The notes under the pieces are model-generated. The model did not search any database. It was not told the DNA's origin and worked only from the letters and a program-made list of their open reading frames with translations. Below, in pieces: positions 34,147 through 42,567 of a DNA stretch of 64,000 nucleotides; the first letter of the stretch is position 1, and every line of letters begins with the position of its first letter. This stretch comes from RXOA01 sp964547105. Its GTDB lineage: Bacteria; Bipolaricaulota; Bipolaricaulia; UBA7950; UBA9294. The stretch spans positions 1 through 64,000 of the forward strand of contig CAZJLO010000004.1 of the NCBI GenBank assembly GCA_964547105.1. The letters run 5' to 3'. The position numbers and the translations under genes were made by a program.

Positions 34147-35078
34147 ACCTTGCCTCCCTTTGCCGAGAGGAGATTCGGCTCGCCTCTGGCAAGCAGTTCC
34201 GACACAAGCCGTTGGAGCAGTACGGGGACGATGGCACGGCGGTATGCGGCGCTGGAACGGATATCGTCGATTGGGCAGACCATCTGCTCGGCAAGCTGAC
34301 CAAGGCGGCCAGTAAGCCGATCAAGGCGACCAGTAAGCCGATCAAGGCGACCGGCAAGCTCCTCCTCCCCGGCATCCTGGACGACTATCGGATCGAGCAG
34401 CATCGGCGTCGGCGAACAGCTACCGACCGCGATGATCATCGTCCGGGAAACCGGCGCGTAGGAGCCACCGGCGTTCACGAGAGCCAAGTCGTGACCTTGC
34501 ACGCGTTGCTGCTTAACGAACGCGGTGCGCACGCCGGTTGGGACCAAGATGCGAATCGAAGCCACAAACGCATCGCTTGCGAGGGACGTCCGCTTCACCC
34601 CGACCACGAACTTCCTCAGCGGGATCATCTGCGCCCCGCCTGGGCTTACGACCCGGAGCTCGGCATCGAGAGCAAACAGAACCGGCGCCGTATCGGCTGC
34701 CGGGGACGCATTGCACAGATTGCCGACAAGCGTCGCGCGATTACGAATCTGATACGTTCCGACGGCGGCGGCGGCTTCCGCCAATCCGCGAACATGTTGG
34801 CGGATCCAAGGATGTTCGACGATCCGATTCAAGGACACGCTTGCCCCGATGGTCAGGACTCCGCCTTGCTCATCGACCTCGATTGTGTCCAGTTGAGGCA
34901 CTGACTTGATGTCGATCAGAAGCTCCGGTTCGGGAATCCGACGGCCACTGCGAAGGTCGACCAGCAAATCACTGCCGCCGGCAAGAATCTGCGCTCGGGA
35001 ACCGTAGGAACTCAGCAAATCGACGACTTCTTCGACGTTCGTGGGCCGAACGTAGGCCATGTTCTTCGAGCCGATCAC
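34128..35078 (-). CDS. XDH-family FAD-binding subunit
   Basis: Encodes 316 residues from a GTG at 35078 behind GAGGTG; an ATG at 35060 is an alternative. The FAD motifs ILAGGSDLLVDLRSG, TIGASVSLNRI and RNRATLVGNLCNASPAADTAP are typical of the CO-dehydrogenase flavoprotein family. Residues about 244-268 hold a short in-frame repeat (GRLDRLT twice, then GRLGQLA) that is not usual for the family. First gene of the seven-gene catabolic operon; a good promoter lies at 35210-35237. Confidence 0.9.
   Translation of the reverse strand: MIGSKNMAYVRPTNVEEVVDLLSSYGSRAQILAGGSDLLVDLRSGRRIPEPELLIDIKSVPQLDTIEVDEQGGVLTIGASVSLNRIVEHPWIRQHVRGLAEAAAAVGTYQIRNRATLVGNLCNASPAADTAPVLFALDAELRVVSPGGAQMIPLRKFVVGVKRTSLASDAFVASIRILVPTGVRTAFVKQQRVQGHDLALVNAGGSYAPVSRTMIIAVGSCSPTPMLLDPIVVQDAGEEELAGRLDRLTGRLDRLTGRLGQLAEQMVCPIDDIRSSAAYRRAIVPVLLQRLVSELLARGEPNLLSAKGGKVCPPSR
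34290..34352. repeat. 21-bp tandem repeat in the XDH FAD subunit gene
   Basis: Units 34311-34331 and 34332-34352 are identical; 34290-34310 is a diverged copy. Each unit adds seven residues (GRLDRLT) to the protein. Confidence 0.85.
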
Positions 35079-35393
35079 ATCTACACCTCGTCTCGGGCAA
35101 CGATCTTCGGCGGCCGTGTTTGTGGAGAGGACAATGCGCCGCTTCTCAGGACGGATCGGGTGTGCATCTGACCTGCATGACAGCTAGACCGGTTCCCGTC
35201 CATGGGATTATCATAGTGATTGATCGGAATCTGTCAACCGGTGTGTTCTCCGGCGTCCGGGGCGCAGACTCCTTGTCTCTCGAAGCGAGCGGTTGTTGTC
35301 GCGGTGCTGTCATGCATGGTAGGTTGGCGGGCTTTGCCATGGTTTGGCGAAGTGTCGGCGATGTGAGAAATACGTAAACCGAAAGGAGCAAGA
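35079..35393. other. 315-bp divergent intergenic region
   Basis: Separates the XDH/FdrA operon (minus) from the GNAT-thiolase-DUF35 operon (plus). It holds the minus-strand promoter at 35210-35237; no clear plus-strand promoter was found. Confidence 0.55.
35210..35237 (-). promoter_or_regulatory. sigma-70 type promoter of the XDH-FdrA operon
   Basis: Perfect TTGACA (35232-35237, minus strand) and TATGAT (35210-35215) with 16-base spacing. The leader before the GTG at 35078 would be about 125 bases, long enough for regulation. Confidence 0.65.
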
Positions 35394-36110
35394 ATGGTGA
35401 GTTCCGATGCGCTTGAGGCGCTCCTTCGCCCCCCGGCGATGGATATGCCACCCTATCCACCGAAGGTGATTGTCCTCGCCAGCGGCGAGAAGATGGTGGT
35501 TCGTCAGGTTGCACGTGATGAAATCCCCACCTTGTTGGAAGCAATTTCGCCGTTTCTGCAGGTCGAGCGGGATTTCTACGACATCGTCTCAGCTCGGCTG
35601 TACGGCGAACTCCTGGCCTACAAGCGATATCGGGTTCGCGACGAGTACTGCCTTGCCGGGCTGATCAACGGCGAGCTCGCAGGGATTGTCAACGGACGGC
35701 TTGTCGACGCCAGGGTGGGGATGAGCTATCACACGCTGACGCTGCGGCGCGGCCTCCGCGTCGGGTCGCATCTTTTTGCGGCGAAGATGGAGTATCACAT
35801 GGACATCCTCGGGCAGGAAGAGGTGTTGATCGTCGCCGAGAGTCCGATCGGTTTCCGCCGATGGATGATCGAATACCCGTTGGACAAGAAGTACGAGGTT
35901 CAACATGAGCTTGGCGGTGTGCCGTCGTGGGTGCTCACGGTGGAGACCTACCGCAAGGCGAAGCCGCGCCTTTGCGCCGGCAGTCGTCCCGTGCCGGCGG
36001 AATTGATGGAAACTGCCCGTGTGATCCGCGTGCCGGAGCAGGAGAGCATTGCCGGACGTGTCCTCACGCAAGAGGAGGCTGGACAGAGCCCACAAGGAGG
36101 CGCGGCATGA
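35394..36110 (+). CDS. GNAT-like protein preceding a thiolase (238 aa)
   Basis: The ATG at 35394 has AAAGGAG 5 bases upstream. Residues about 25-180 (KMVVRQVARDEIPTLLEAI..., LINGELAGIVNGRLVDARVGMSY, LRVGSHLFAAKMEY) follow the strand-helix order of N-acyltransferase (GNAT) folds, though the acetyl-CoA loop is not textbook. The C-terminal 45 residues look disordered. It overlaps the thiolase start by 4 bases (ATGA), so it probably works in the same pathway, perhaps on acyl-CoA. Confidence 0.7.
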   Translation: MVSSDALEALLRPPAMDMPPYPPKVIVLASGEKMVVRQVARDEIPTLLEAISPFLQVERDFYDIVSARLYGELLAYKRYRVRDEYCLAGLINGELAGIVNGRLVDARVGMSYHTLTLRRGLRVGSHLFAAKMEYHMDILGQEEVLIVAESPIGFRRWMIEYPLDKKYEVQHELGGVPSWVLTVETYRKAKPRLCAGSRPVPAELMETARVIRVPEQESIAGRVLTQEEAGQSPQGGAA

Positions 36111-37300
36111 GGCCGGTTGCAGTTCTGGGTGCAGGAATGACGAAGTTCGGCCGCTCGGACCTGTCGCTTGCCGGTCTGATGACCGAGGCTTCGATGTGTG
36201 CGCTTCGCGATGCCGCGTTGGGAAATCGCTCGGTCGACGGCGTGGTCGTCGCCAACATGGGCGCAGCTCGGATCAATCGACAAACAGCGATTGCCAGTGC
36301 GCTTGTCGATCAGCTGAACTTGTTCCCGGCAATGGCGGAAACGGTAGAAAACGGTCCGGCGTCGGGGGCATCGGCGGTCAAGGTTGGTGTTCAAGCGATC
36401 GCGTCCGGAATGGCCGACGTGGTTCTGGTGACGGGCGTTGAACGAATGCGCGCCGTGAACAATCTGGAAGCGACGGACTTCGTTGCGAGCCTCAGCCATC
36501 CGGAGGCCGAGTATGCTTACGGTGTCACGCTTCCTTCTTTGGCGGGCATGTTTGCTCGGCTGTACATGAAGCGATTCGGGGTGACGCGAAGGCACATGGC
36601 GATGGTGGCGATCAAGAACCACGGCAACGCGATGAGGAACCCCTATGCTCACATTCATCAGATGATCACGATGGACGGGATCCTCGATGCCCCCGAAGCG
36701 GTGGTCAACAACCCACCGATTGCCGAACCACTTCACCTCTACGATTGCTGTCCGGTCAGCGATGGGGCGGCCAGTCTTGTCCTTGCCTCCCGTGAAGTGG
36801 CGGAAGCGCTCGGTCGGCCGACGATCATGATTGTCGGGATCGGCCAGGCGACCGACACCCACGCTGTTCAGGAAAGAAGCGATCCCACCGAGTTATCTGC
36901 CGTCCGACTCGCTGCCGATCAGGCATTCGACCGCGCCGGTCTCGGGCCGCAAGAGATCGACGTCGTCGAATTGCATGACGCATTCACCATTCTCGAGATT
37001 GCCGAGAGCGAGGCTGCCGGGTTCTTCCCACGTGGGGAAGGTCACTTGGCACTTGAGCAGGGAGTGACGTCTCTCGGAGGTGCGTTGCCGATCAATCCGT
37101 CGGGAGGGCTGAAAGGGAGGGGACATCCTGTCGGCGCTACTGGAGTTGCCCAGCTGGTTGAGCTTACATGGCAGCTTCGCGGGCAGGCCGGCGAGCGACA
37201 AGTCCCCGGCGCTCGCAACGGATTCGCCTGCAACTTCGGCGGATTCGGGAACAACGTTGTTGCCACGGTGTTGCGGGGGGAGGGGAGAGAGAATGGCTGA
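36107..37300 (+). CDS. thiolase-family protein lacking the nucleophilic Cys
   Basis: Encodes 397 residues from the ATG at 36107 (AAGGAGG upstream). The sequence is of the archaeal-type thiolase that pairs with DUF35 proteins: start VAVLGAGMTKFG, GVERMRAV, ELHDAFTILE, GHPVGATG and ACNFGGFGN. The nucleophile motif, normally VE(A/N)xCASG, reads VENGPASG with Pro84 (codon 36356-36358). The general acid/base His and the C-terminal Cys are kept. Claisen-type thiolysis through a Cys-acyl intermediate should be impossible; it may act as a decarboxylase-like, lyase or structural relative. Confidence 0.88.
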   Translation: MRPVAVLGAGMTKFGRSDLSLAGLMTEASMCALRDAALGNRSVDGVVVANMGAARINRQTAIASALVDQLNLFPAMAETVENGPASGASAVKVGVQAIASGMADVVLVTGVERMRAVNNLEATDFVASLSHPEAEYAYGVTLPSLAGMFARLYMKRFGVTRRHMAMVAIKNHGNAMRNPYAHIHQMITMDGILDAPEAVVNNPPIAEPLHLYDCCPVSDGAASLVLASREVAEALGRPTIMIVGIGQATDTHAVQERSDPTELSAVRLAADQAFDRAGLGPQEIDVVELHDAFTILEIAESEAAGFFPRGEGHLALEQGVTSLGGALPINPSGGLKGRGHPVGATGVAQLVELTWQLRGQAGERQVPGARNGFACNFGGFGNNVVATVLRGEGRENG

Positions 37301-37637
37301 CAAGAGAGATGTTTCCGGATTCAAGTGCCGATCCTGTGCTACGGTCGCCTACCCACAGCACGCGCTCTGCCCGACCTGCGGGCATGACGCGTTCGATCCG
37401 GTTCCGATCACCGGCGAAGGGAGCGTGCTGACCTACACGGACCTCTACGCGCTCACCCTGGCCTACACCCAACGCTACCTTCGGCTGGCGATCGTCCAGC
37501 TCGACAGCGGACTCCGCGCCACCGGCCACTTGCTGGACCCCGACCCGCAGATCGGAAAACGAATCAAAGTGCAGATTGGCGTGGTCAAGGAAACGGAAGG
37601 AGCGAAGGAGTACGGGCTGCAGTTTGTCCCGATCTAA
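37293..37637 (+). CDS. DUF35 zinc-ribbon/OB-fold acyl-CoA-binding protein
   Basis: Encodes 114 residues from the ATG at 37293, overlapping the thiolase gene by 8 bases. A rubredoxin-like zinc ribbon with CRSC and CPTC (residues about 11-32) is followed by an OB fold (GEGSVLTYTDLYALT..., LVQ-like strands, ending QFVPI). DUF35 proteins bridge thiolases and partner enzymes and pass CoA thioesters between them, as in archaeal acetoacetyl-CoA thiolase-HMG-CoA synthase. It should form a complex with the gene upstream. Confidence 0.9.
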   Translation: MADKRDVSGFKCRSCATVAYPQHALCPTCGHDAFDPVPITGEGSVLTYTDLYALTLAYTQRYLRLAIVQLDSGLRATGHLLDPDPQIGKRIKVQIGVVKETEGAKEYGLQFVPI

Positions 37638-37681
37638 GATTCTCGGAGCGCGGAATCCGTTCGCGGGCCGGCTGGGCGGGG

Positions 37682-38191
37682 CTACGGCTCCCGGTCGAGG
37701 CCGAACTTGCGGGCCAGTGCTTGTTCGACGGATGGCGGGACAAAGCAGCTCACGTCGCCTCCGAGCATCTTGACTTCGTTGACGATCGACGAGGCGAGGA
37801 AGCTGTACTCGCCGGCCGTCATGAAGAACACTGTCTCGACATCCGGTGCCAGATCGCGGTTGGTGAGCGCCATTTGAAATTCGTAGTCGAAGTCGCTGTT
37901 GGCACGGAGACCTCGAACGATCGCCTCAACTCCGTGCTCACGAGCGAGGTCGATCAGCAGCCCGTCGTAGCTGATGACAGCCACACAGGAGATGCCGACT
38001 TCTTCCAGCGCCTGCGTCGTAATACGGATCCTCTCTTCCGCAGTGAATAGATTCTTGCGATGCGGGTGGGCCACAACGGCGACCGTCAACTGCTCGAACA
38101 GCTTCTTGGCGCGACGGATGATGTCGATATGTCCGAACGTGATCGGATCGAAATTGCCCGGATAGATGGCGCTTCGCTTGAGGTGCTTCAT
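37682..38191 (-). CDS. coaD: phosphopantetheine adenylyltransferase
   Basis: Encodes 169 residues. The nucleotidyltransferase motif is PGNFDPITFGHIDII, with RGLRANSDFDYE and the C-terminal YSFLASSIVNEV, all standard in CoaD. It makes dephospho-CoA from 4'-phosphopantetheine and ATP. It lies 12 bases after the M16 peptidase gene, in one unit with pnp. Confidence 0.95.
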   Translation of the reverse strand: MKHLKRSAIYPGNFDPITFGHIDIIRRAKKLFEQLTVAVVAHPHRKNLFTAEERIRITTQALEEVGISCVAVISYDGLLIDLAREHGVEAIVRGLRANSDFDYEFQMALTNRDLAPDVETVFFMTAGEYSFLASSIVNEVKMLGGDVSCFVPPSVEQALARKFGLDREP

Positions 38192-38203
38192 CGCACCGCG
38201 ATT

Positions 38204-39520
38204 CTAGCGCTCGGTTCCGGTGACGGCAACGTGGGCCTGACTTGGGCCGATCACGGAAAGGTTGATGTGGTCGGGTTTCACATAGAGATCGATCGCTTGC
38301 TCGATCTCGGCGCCGGACACGCTATCGAGGCGATGGATGACCTCATCCACCGACAGCAGAGGGCATCCAAGCGCGGCCGCGTTTCCCAGGCGGGCCATTC
38401 GATGACCGTTGGTCTCAAGGCTGAGGATCAGGTGGCCACGAAGCTTGGCCTTGGCAAGCTTGATCTCTTGCCGCGATACGCCGTGTTGACGAAGGCTGCG
38501 GAGTTGCTCCAAGAGAAGATCTCGCGTGCGCCGAGCCTTTTCCGGGCCGACGCCGGCGTAGAGGATCCACGCCCCGGCGTCACTGTAGCGCGAGACGTAG
38601 CTTGCAACACTGTAGGCAAGCCCATGCTTCTCGCGGATCTCGCGAAACAGGCGGGAACTCATTCCGTCCCCCAGCACCGTGTTCAGCACTTCGAGTGGAA
38701 ACCGATCTTCGTGGTGCACGTCGGGAACGGGTAGGGCGACGTAGATGTGGGTCTGTCCTGCACGATGCTCGAAGAACTGCTCGCCGATGCGCATCGAGGG
38801 AGCCGGCTGTGCCGACGGAGAAGCGGGTTCGACTTGGGAGAGATTCGGCGATGGGACGGAGAACGAGAATCGCTTCTCGACATGTTCCATGACCCAGTCG
38901 GCGGCAATCGCCCCGCAGACCGCCACCACGCAGTTCGATGGCGAATAGTAGGCGCGATGGTGGTCGGCCACGGCATCCCGGGTGATCGCCTCCACCGTGG
39001 TCTGGTCACCCAGAATCGGCTCTCCCAACGGGTGGAACGGATCCCACAGCTCGTGGAAGAACCGCTCATAGGCGCACTGATCGGGATCGTCGTCGCGGTT
39101 GCGGATCTCTTCAAGGAGCACGCCTCGTTCCCGTTCGAGCTCATCGGGATCGAGCGCCGGATTCATCACGAGGTCGGCGAGCACATCCAGGACCACATCC
39201 AGCCCTTCCAAGGGGGCGTCGGCGTAGTAGAACGTCGTTTCTTTTCCGGTGCCGGCGTTGATCATCGCGCCGACCGATTCCGCATCGAGGGCGATCTGCT
39301 CGGCACTCCGCGTCTGCGTGCCCTTGAACAAGAGGTGCTCGATGATGTGCGCAAGACCCTTGGCCGCCAACGGATCATGGCGACTGCCGGCCTTAATCCA
39401 AACCCCGGCGCTGATCGAACGCGATCCGGGCACCTTCTCGACAAGGACGGTGAGTCCGTTGTCGAGAAGGGCCCGGCCTACGCCGGACGGCGAGTTGGCC
39501 GATTGGTCCTCGGTCACCAC
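38204..39520 (-). CDS. M16-family zinc peptidase
   Basis: Encodes 438 residues. The inverted zinc motif HIIEHLLFKGT (HxxEH) and the third ligand Glu in ERGVLLEEIRNRDDDP mark an active M16B protease, like the processing peptidases that often follow pnp. The C-terminal M16 domain (GDGMSSRLFREIREKHGLAYSV) is intact. The start is GTG 39520 or 39517; both overlap the pnp stop (GTGGTGA). Confidence 0.93.
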   Translation of the reverse strand: MVTEDQSANSPSGVGRALLDNGLTVLVEKVPGSRSISAGVWIKAGSRHDPLAAKGLAHIIEHLLFKGTQTRSAEQIALDAESVGAMINAGTGKETTFYYADAPLEGLDVVLDVLADLVMNPALDPDELERERGVLLEEIRNRDDDPDQCAYERFFHELWDPFHPLGEPILGDQTTVEAITRDAVADHHRAYYSPSNCVVAVCGAIAADWVMEHVEKRFSFSVPSPNLSQVEPASPSAQPAPSMRIGEQFFEHRAGQTHIYVALPVPDVHHEDRFPLEVLNTVLGDGMSSRLFREIREKHGLAYSVASYVSRYSDAGAWILYAGVGPEKARRTRDLLLEQLRSLRQHGVSRQEIKLAKAKLRGHLILSLETNGHRMARLGNAAALGCPLLSVDEVIHRLDSVSGAEIEQAIDLYVKPDHINLSVIGPSQAHVAVTGTER

Positions 39521-42225
39521 CGGTCCTCGAACTCTGTGGTCTCCTCTTCCGGTTCGTCGTGAACAACGGGTGTCGGGGCCGGAGCTGGCGAGGGTTGCTC
39601 GTCGGCTTGCTCGTCCCTAGAGGCGACTTGCGACTCCTCCGGAGCGGACTCGAGCTGGGGCTCTGATTCCTCTTCCGGTTCGAGATGGTTGCCTTCCTCG
39701 GCCGACGGGTCGATCCGTCTCAGCTTGTAGCGGCCTCGATCGTCGACGTTGAGCACCTCAACCATGATCGGATCTCCCGATCGAACGATGTCGGTCACCC
39801 GGCGCACGTATTTCTCCGAAAGCTCGGAGATGTGCACCAAGCCGGTCACCGAAGAGGTCAGTTCCACAAATGCGCCGTAGTCGGTCGTGTTGGTGACGGT
39901 TCCCTCAAGAATGTCGCCGGCGTGAATCTCGATCTCGGGCTCATCGGTGGTGGCTTCATTTTCGGCTTGAATACCCTCCGCCGGCTCGGTTTCCCTGCTG
40001 ACGTGATTGCGATCTTGCCCCCGCCCATGGTCGCCACGGCCGGAGCCGCCGCGCCGATTTCGATCCGAGTCGCGATCTCTCCCGCGGCCGCGGTCGCGGT
40101 CTCGCGATGTCTTTCCGGATGGTGATCCACCGGGCTCGATCCGTTTGAGGTCGGGGCGTCCCATCTTGTCTTCTCCGATGACCTCGATAGTGATCTCGTC
40201 TCCGGGCTTGACGATGTCGCGAACGTTGTCGACAAACCCTTCGGCAAGGTTGGAGACGTGGACCAATCCCTCGCTGCCGTTCTTCAGTTCGACAAACGCT
40301 CCGAAGTCGACGACGCGGGTCACCTTGGTTTGAAGAACGGTTCCCACCTCGAGTTCGGTGGTCATATCCTCAATCTGTCGTCGCGCTGCGGCGACCGACT
40401 CGGCGTCCGGGCCGGCGATTTTCACCGTACCATCATCTTCAATGTCGATCTCGGCGCCGGTTTCTTCGATGATCCTGCGGATCGTCTTGCCTCCGGGGCC
40501 GATGACCAAGCCGATCTTCTCGTTGGGGATGGTGATTGTCTCCAGCCGTGGCGCATACGGAGACATCTCCGTGCGTGGTGCATCCAACGTTTCGGACATC
40601 GTTTCGAGGATCGCCAATCGAGCGACCTTCGCCTGCTGCAGTGCCTGTCGAAGTGTCTCCTGGGAGACGCCACCGACCTTGACATCCAGCTGGAATCCCG
40701 TGATCCCATCGCGCGTGCCGACGACCTTGAAGTCCATATCGCCGTAGTGATCTTCATCTCCGAGGATGTCGGTCAGAATCACACGACGGTCGGACGTTTC
40801 GTCTTCGATCATCCCCATCGCAATCCCTGCGACCGGTTTTCGAATCGGGACACCGGCATCCATCATCGAGAGAGATGCGCTGCACACCGTGGCCATTGAG
40901 GACGAGCCGTTCGACTCGAGGATCTCCGACACAATGCGGGTGACATAAGGGAAGTCTTCTTCGGCTGGCAGAATGCTCTGAAGGGAGTTTTCGGCCAAGT
41001 ACCCGTGGCCGATCGAGCGGCGACTGGGGGAGCCGATACGCCGGACTTCGCCGACCGAGAACGGCGGGAAGTTGTAGTGCAGCATGAACCGCTTCCGGCC
41101 TTCCTTCATCATTTGGTCGATGATCTGCTCATCACTGCGAGTTGCGCCCAGTGTGACGATCCCCAGGCTCTGCGTTTCTCCGCGAGTGAACAGCGCCGAT
41201 CCATGAGCGCGCGGGAGCACACCGACCTCGCAGGAGATCGGGCGGATCTCGTCCGGCCGACGACCATCGATTCTCTCGTTGAGATCGAGGATTCGCTTGC
41301 GCATGAATGCCTTGTAGTGGTCGTCGAAGATCGCCTTGATCGACTTTTCAAGTGCCGGACGTTCCTCATTGGATGTCGTCTCCGGAACCAATGCAACGAC
41401 GATACGATCGCAGAGATCATCCTTGAGTCGTGCCCGCTCCATCTTGGACTCGGCGTCGCACAACGCCGGCAATTCCGGCAGAGCAACGGCTCCAACCTGG
41501 TCGCGAAGCGTCGCGTCGACCGCAGAAATCTCATACGGGCGAGGTGTCGGATTGATGCGGGCGACGAACCTCTCCTGGAGAGCGATCAGCTCTCTGATTG
41601 CCGTATGGGCTTTGTCGATTGCTTGGACGACCTCATCTTCCGAGAGCTCGTCCATCATTCCCTCAACCATGGTCACGGTGTCTTTCGTACCGGCAACCGT
41701 GATGTCGACGCCGTTCCCGTCCAGAAGGTCGGTCTCCGGATTGATGAGAAACCGGCCGTCCTCGTCGCGCCCCACTTTGACGCTGGCGATCGGCCCGTCG
41801 AACGGGAGGCCGGAGATCATCAGCGCAGCGGAAGCTCCCAGAGCGCTGATGACGCTGGGCGCGGAGCCGGACTCCGCCGACAGGACCGTCGCGACGATCT
41901 GGACTTCCTCACTGTACCCGTCCGGGAACAGGGGACGAATCGGCCGGTCGATGAGACGGGCGGTGAGCACGGCCGCATCGCTCGGACGCCCTTCGCGTTT
42001 GAAGAATCCGCCGGGGATTTTTCCGCTGGCGTAGAATCGCTCCTCATAGTCAACACGGAGCGGGAAGTAATCCAAATCTCTTTCGTTTTTCTGGACACAG
42101 ATCGTGACCAGAACACGTGTATCGCCGCAGCTTGCGACGACAGCGCCGGCAGCTTGCTTGGCCAGGCGCCCGGTCTCGAGGGAGATCTCTGTTCCCTCGA
42201 ACTGCATGTTTTCTCGAATGAACAT
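39514..42225 (-). CDS. pnp: polyribonucleotide nucleotidyltransferase with a second S1 domain
   Basis: Encodes 903 residues, about 200 more than usual. Two RNase PH domains (1-210 and about 310-540; GETQSLGIVTLG, FMLHYNFPPFSVGE) are joined by the helical domain. A KH domain (IPNEKIGLVIGPGGKTIRRI) and the usual S1 (GTVLQTKVTRVVDFGAFVEL) follow. Beyond that is a linker of about 75 residues rich in Arg/Asp/Gly (RDRDRGRGRDRDSD), a second S1 (GDILEGTVTNTTDYGAFVEL) and an acidic Pro-rich tail. It degrades RNA 3' to 5' with phosphate. The extra S1 and RG-rich linker may raise RNA affinity or recruit partners. It lies 7 bases after rpsO. Confidence 0.95.
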   Translation of the reverse strand: MFIRENMQFEGTEISLETGRLAKQAAGAVVASCGDTRVLVTICVQKNERDLDYFPLRVDYEERFYASGKIPGGFFKREGRPSDAAVLTARLIDRPIRPLFPDGYSEEVQIVATVLSAESGSAPSVISALGASAALMISGLPFDGPIASVKVGRDEDGRFLINPETDLLDGNGVDITVAGTKDTVTMVEGMMDELSEDEVVQAIDKAHTAIRELIALQERFVARINPTPRPYEISAVDATLRDQVGAVALPELPALCDAESKMERARLKDDLCDRIVVALVPETTSNEERPALEKSIKAIFDDHYKAFMRKRILDLNERIDGRRPDEIRPISCEVGVLPRAHGSALFTRGETQSLGIVTLGATRSDEQIIDQMMKEGRKRFMLHYNFPPFSVGEVRRIGSPSRRSIGHGYLAENSLQSILPAEEDFPYVTRIVSEILESNGSSSMATVCSASLSMMDAGVPIRKPVAGIAMGMIEDETSDRRVILTDILGDEDHYGDMDFKVVGTRDGITGFQLDVKVGGVSQETLRQALQQAKVARLAILETMSETLDAPRTEMSPYAPRLETITIPNEKIGLVIGPGGKTIRRIIEETGAEIDIEDDGTVKIAGPDAESVAAARRQIEDMTTELEVGTVLQTKVTRVVDFGAFVELKNGSEGLVHVSNLAEGFVDNVRDIVKPGDEITIEVIGEDKMGRPDLKRIEPGGSPSGKTSRDRDRGRGRDRDSDRNRRGGSGRGDHGRGQDRNHVSRETEPAEGIQAENEATTDEPEIEIHAGDILEGTVTNTTDYGAFVELTSSVTGLVHISELSEKYVRRVTDIVRSGDPIMVEVLNVDDRGRYKLRRIDPSAEEGNHLEPEEESEPQLESAPEESQVASRDEQADEQPSPAPAPTPVVHDEPEEETTEFEDRW

Positions 42226-42232
42226 GGTTGTC

Positions 42233-42505
42233 TTAGACTCCTCGGATGCCCAACCTCTGGATCAGCGCTTTGTAAGCGTCGAGGTCACGGCGTTTCAGAT
42301 ACTTCATATGTCGGCGCCGTTGGCCGACCATTTTCCGGAGCCCGCGCTGGGAACTGAAGTCCTTGCGATGTATGTTGAGGTGCTCCGTAACTTGATGGAT
42401 GCGCTCGGTGAGGAGCGCGATTTGTACGATCGCCGATCCGGTGTCCGTACCGGACAGACCATACTCCTTGATCAGTTGTTCTTTTCGATCCGTCGTCAAA
42501 CCCAT
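42233..42505 (-). CDS. rpsO: 30S ribosomal protein S15
   Basis: Encodes 90 residues from the ATG at 42505 (GGGAGG, 5 bases upstream). GSAIVQIALLTERIHQVTEHL, HRKDFSSQRGLRKMVGQRR and KYLKRRDLDAYKALI are the standard S15 helices that bind 16S rRNA. The rpsO-pnp order is common in bacteria; an apparent longer N-terminus is not used. Confidence 0.97.
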   Translation of the reverse strand: MGLTTDRKEQLIKEYGLSGTDTGSAIVQIALLTERIHQVTEHLNIHRKDFSSQRGLRKMVGQRRRHMKYLKRRDLDAYKALIQRLGIRGV

Positions 42506-42567
42506 GATATCCTCCCTTGTCACCCGATTCCCAGCTGCGGTCTTCCGCGGCCGGAGAAAGGGTCGAT

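Noticed and set aside
41005..42357. Plus-strand open frame of 450 codons
   Set aside because: Lies wholly opposite pnp; high GC makes the complement frame open.
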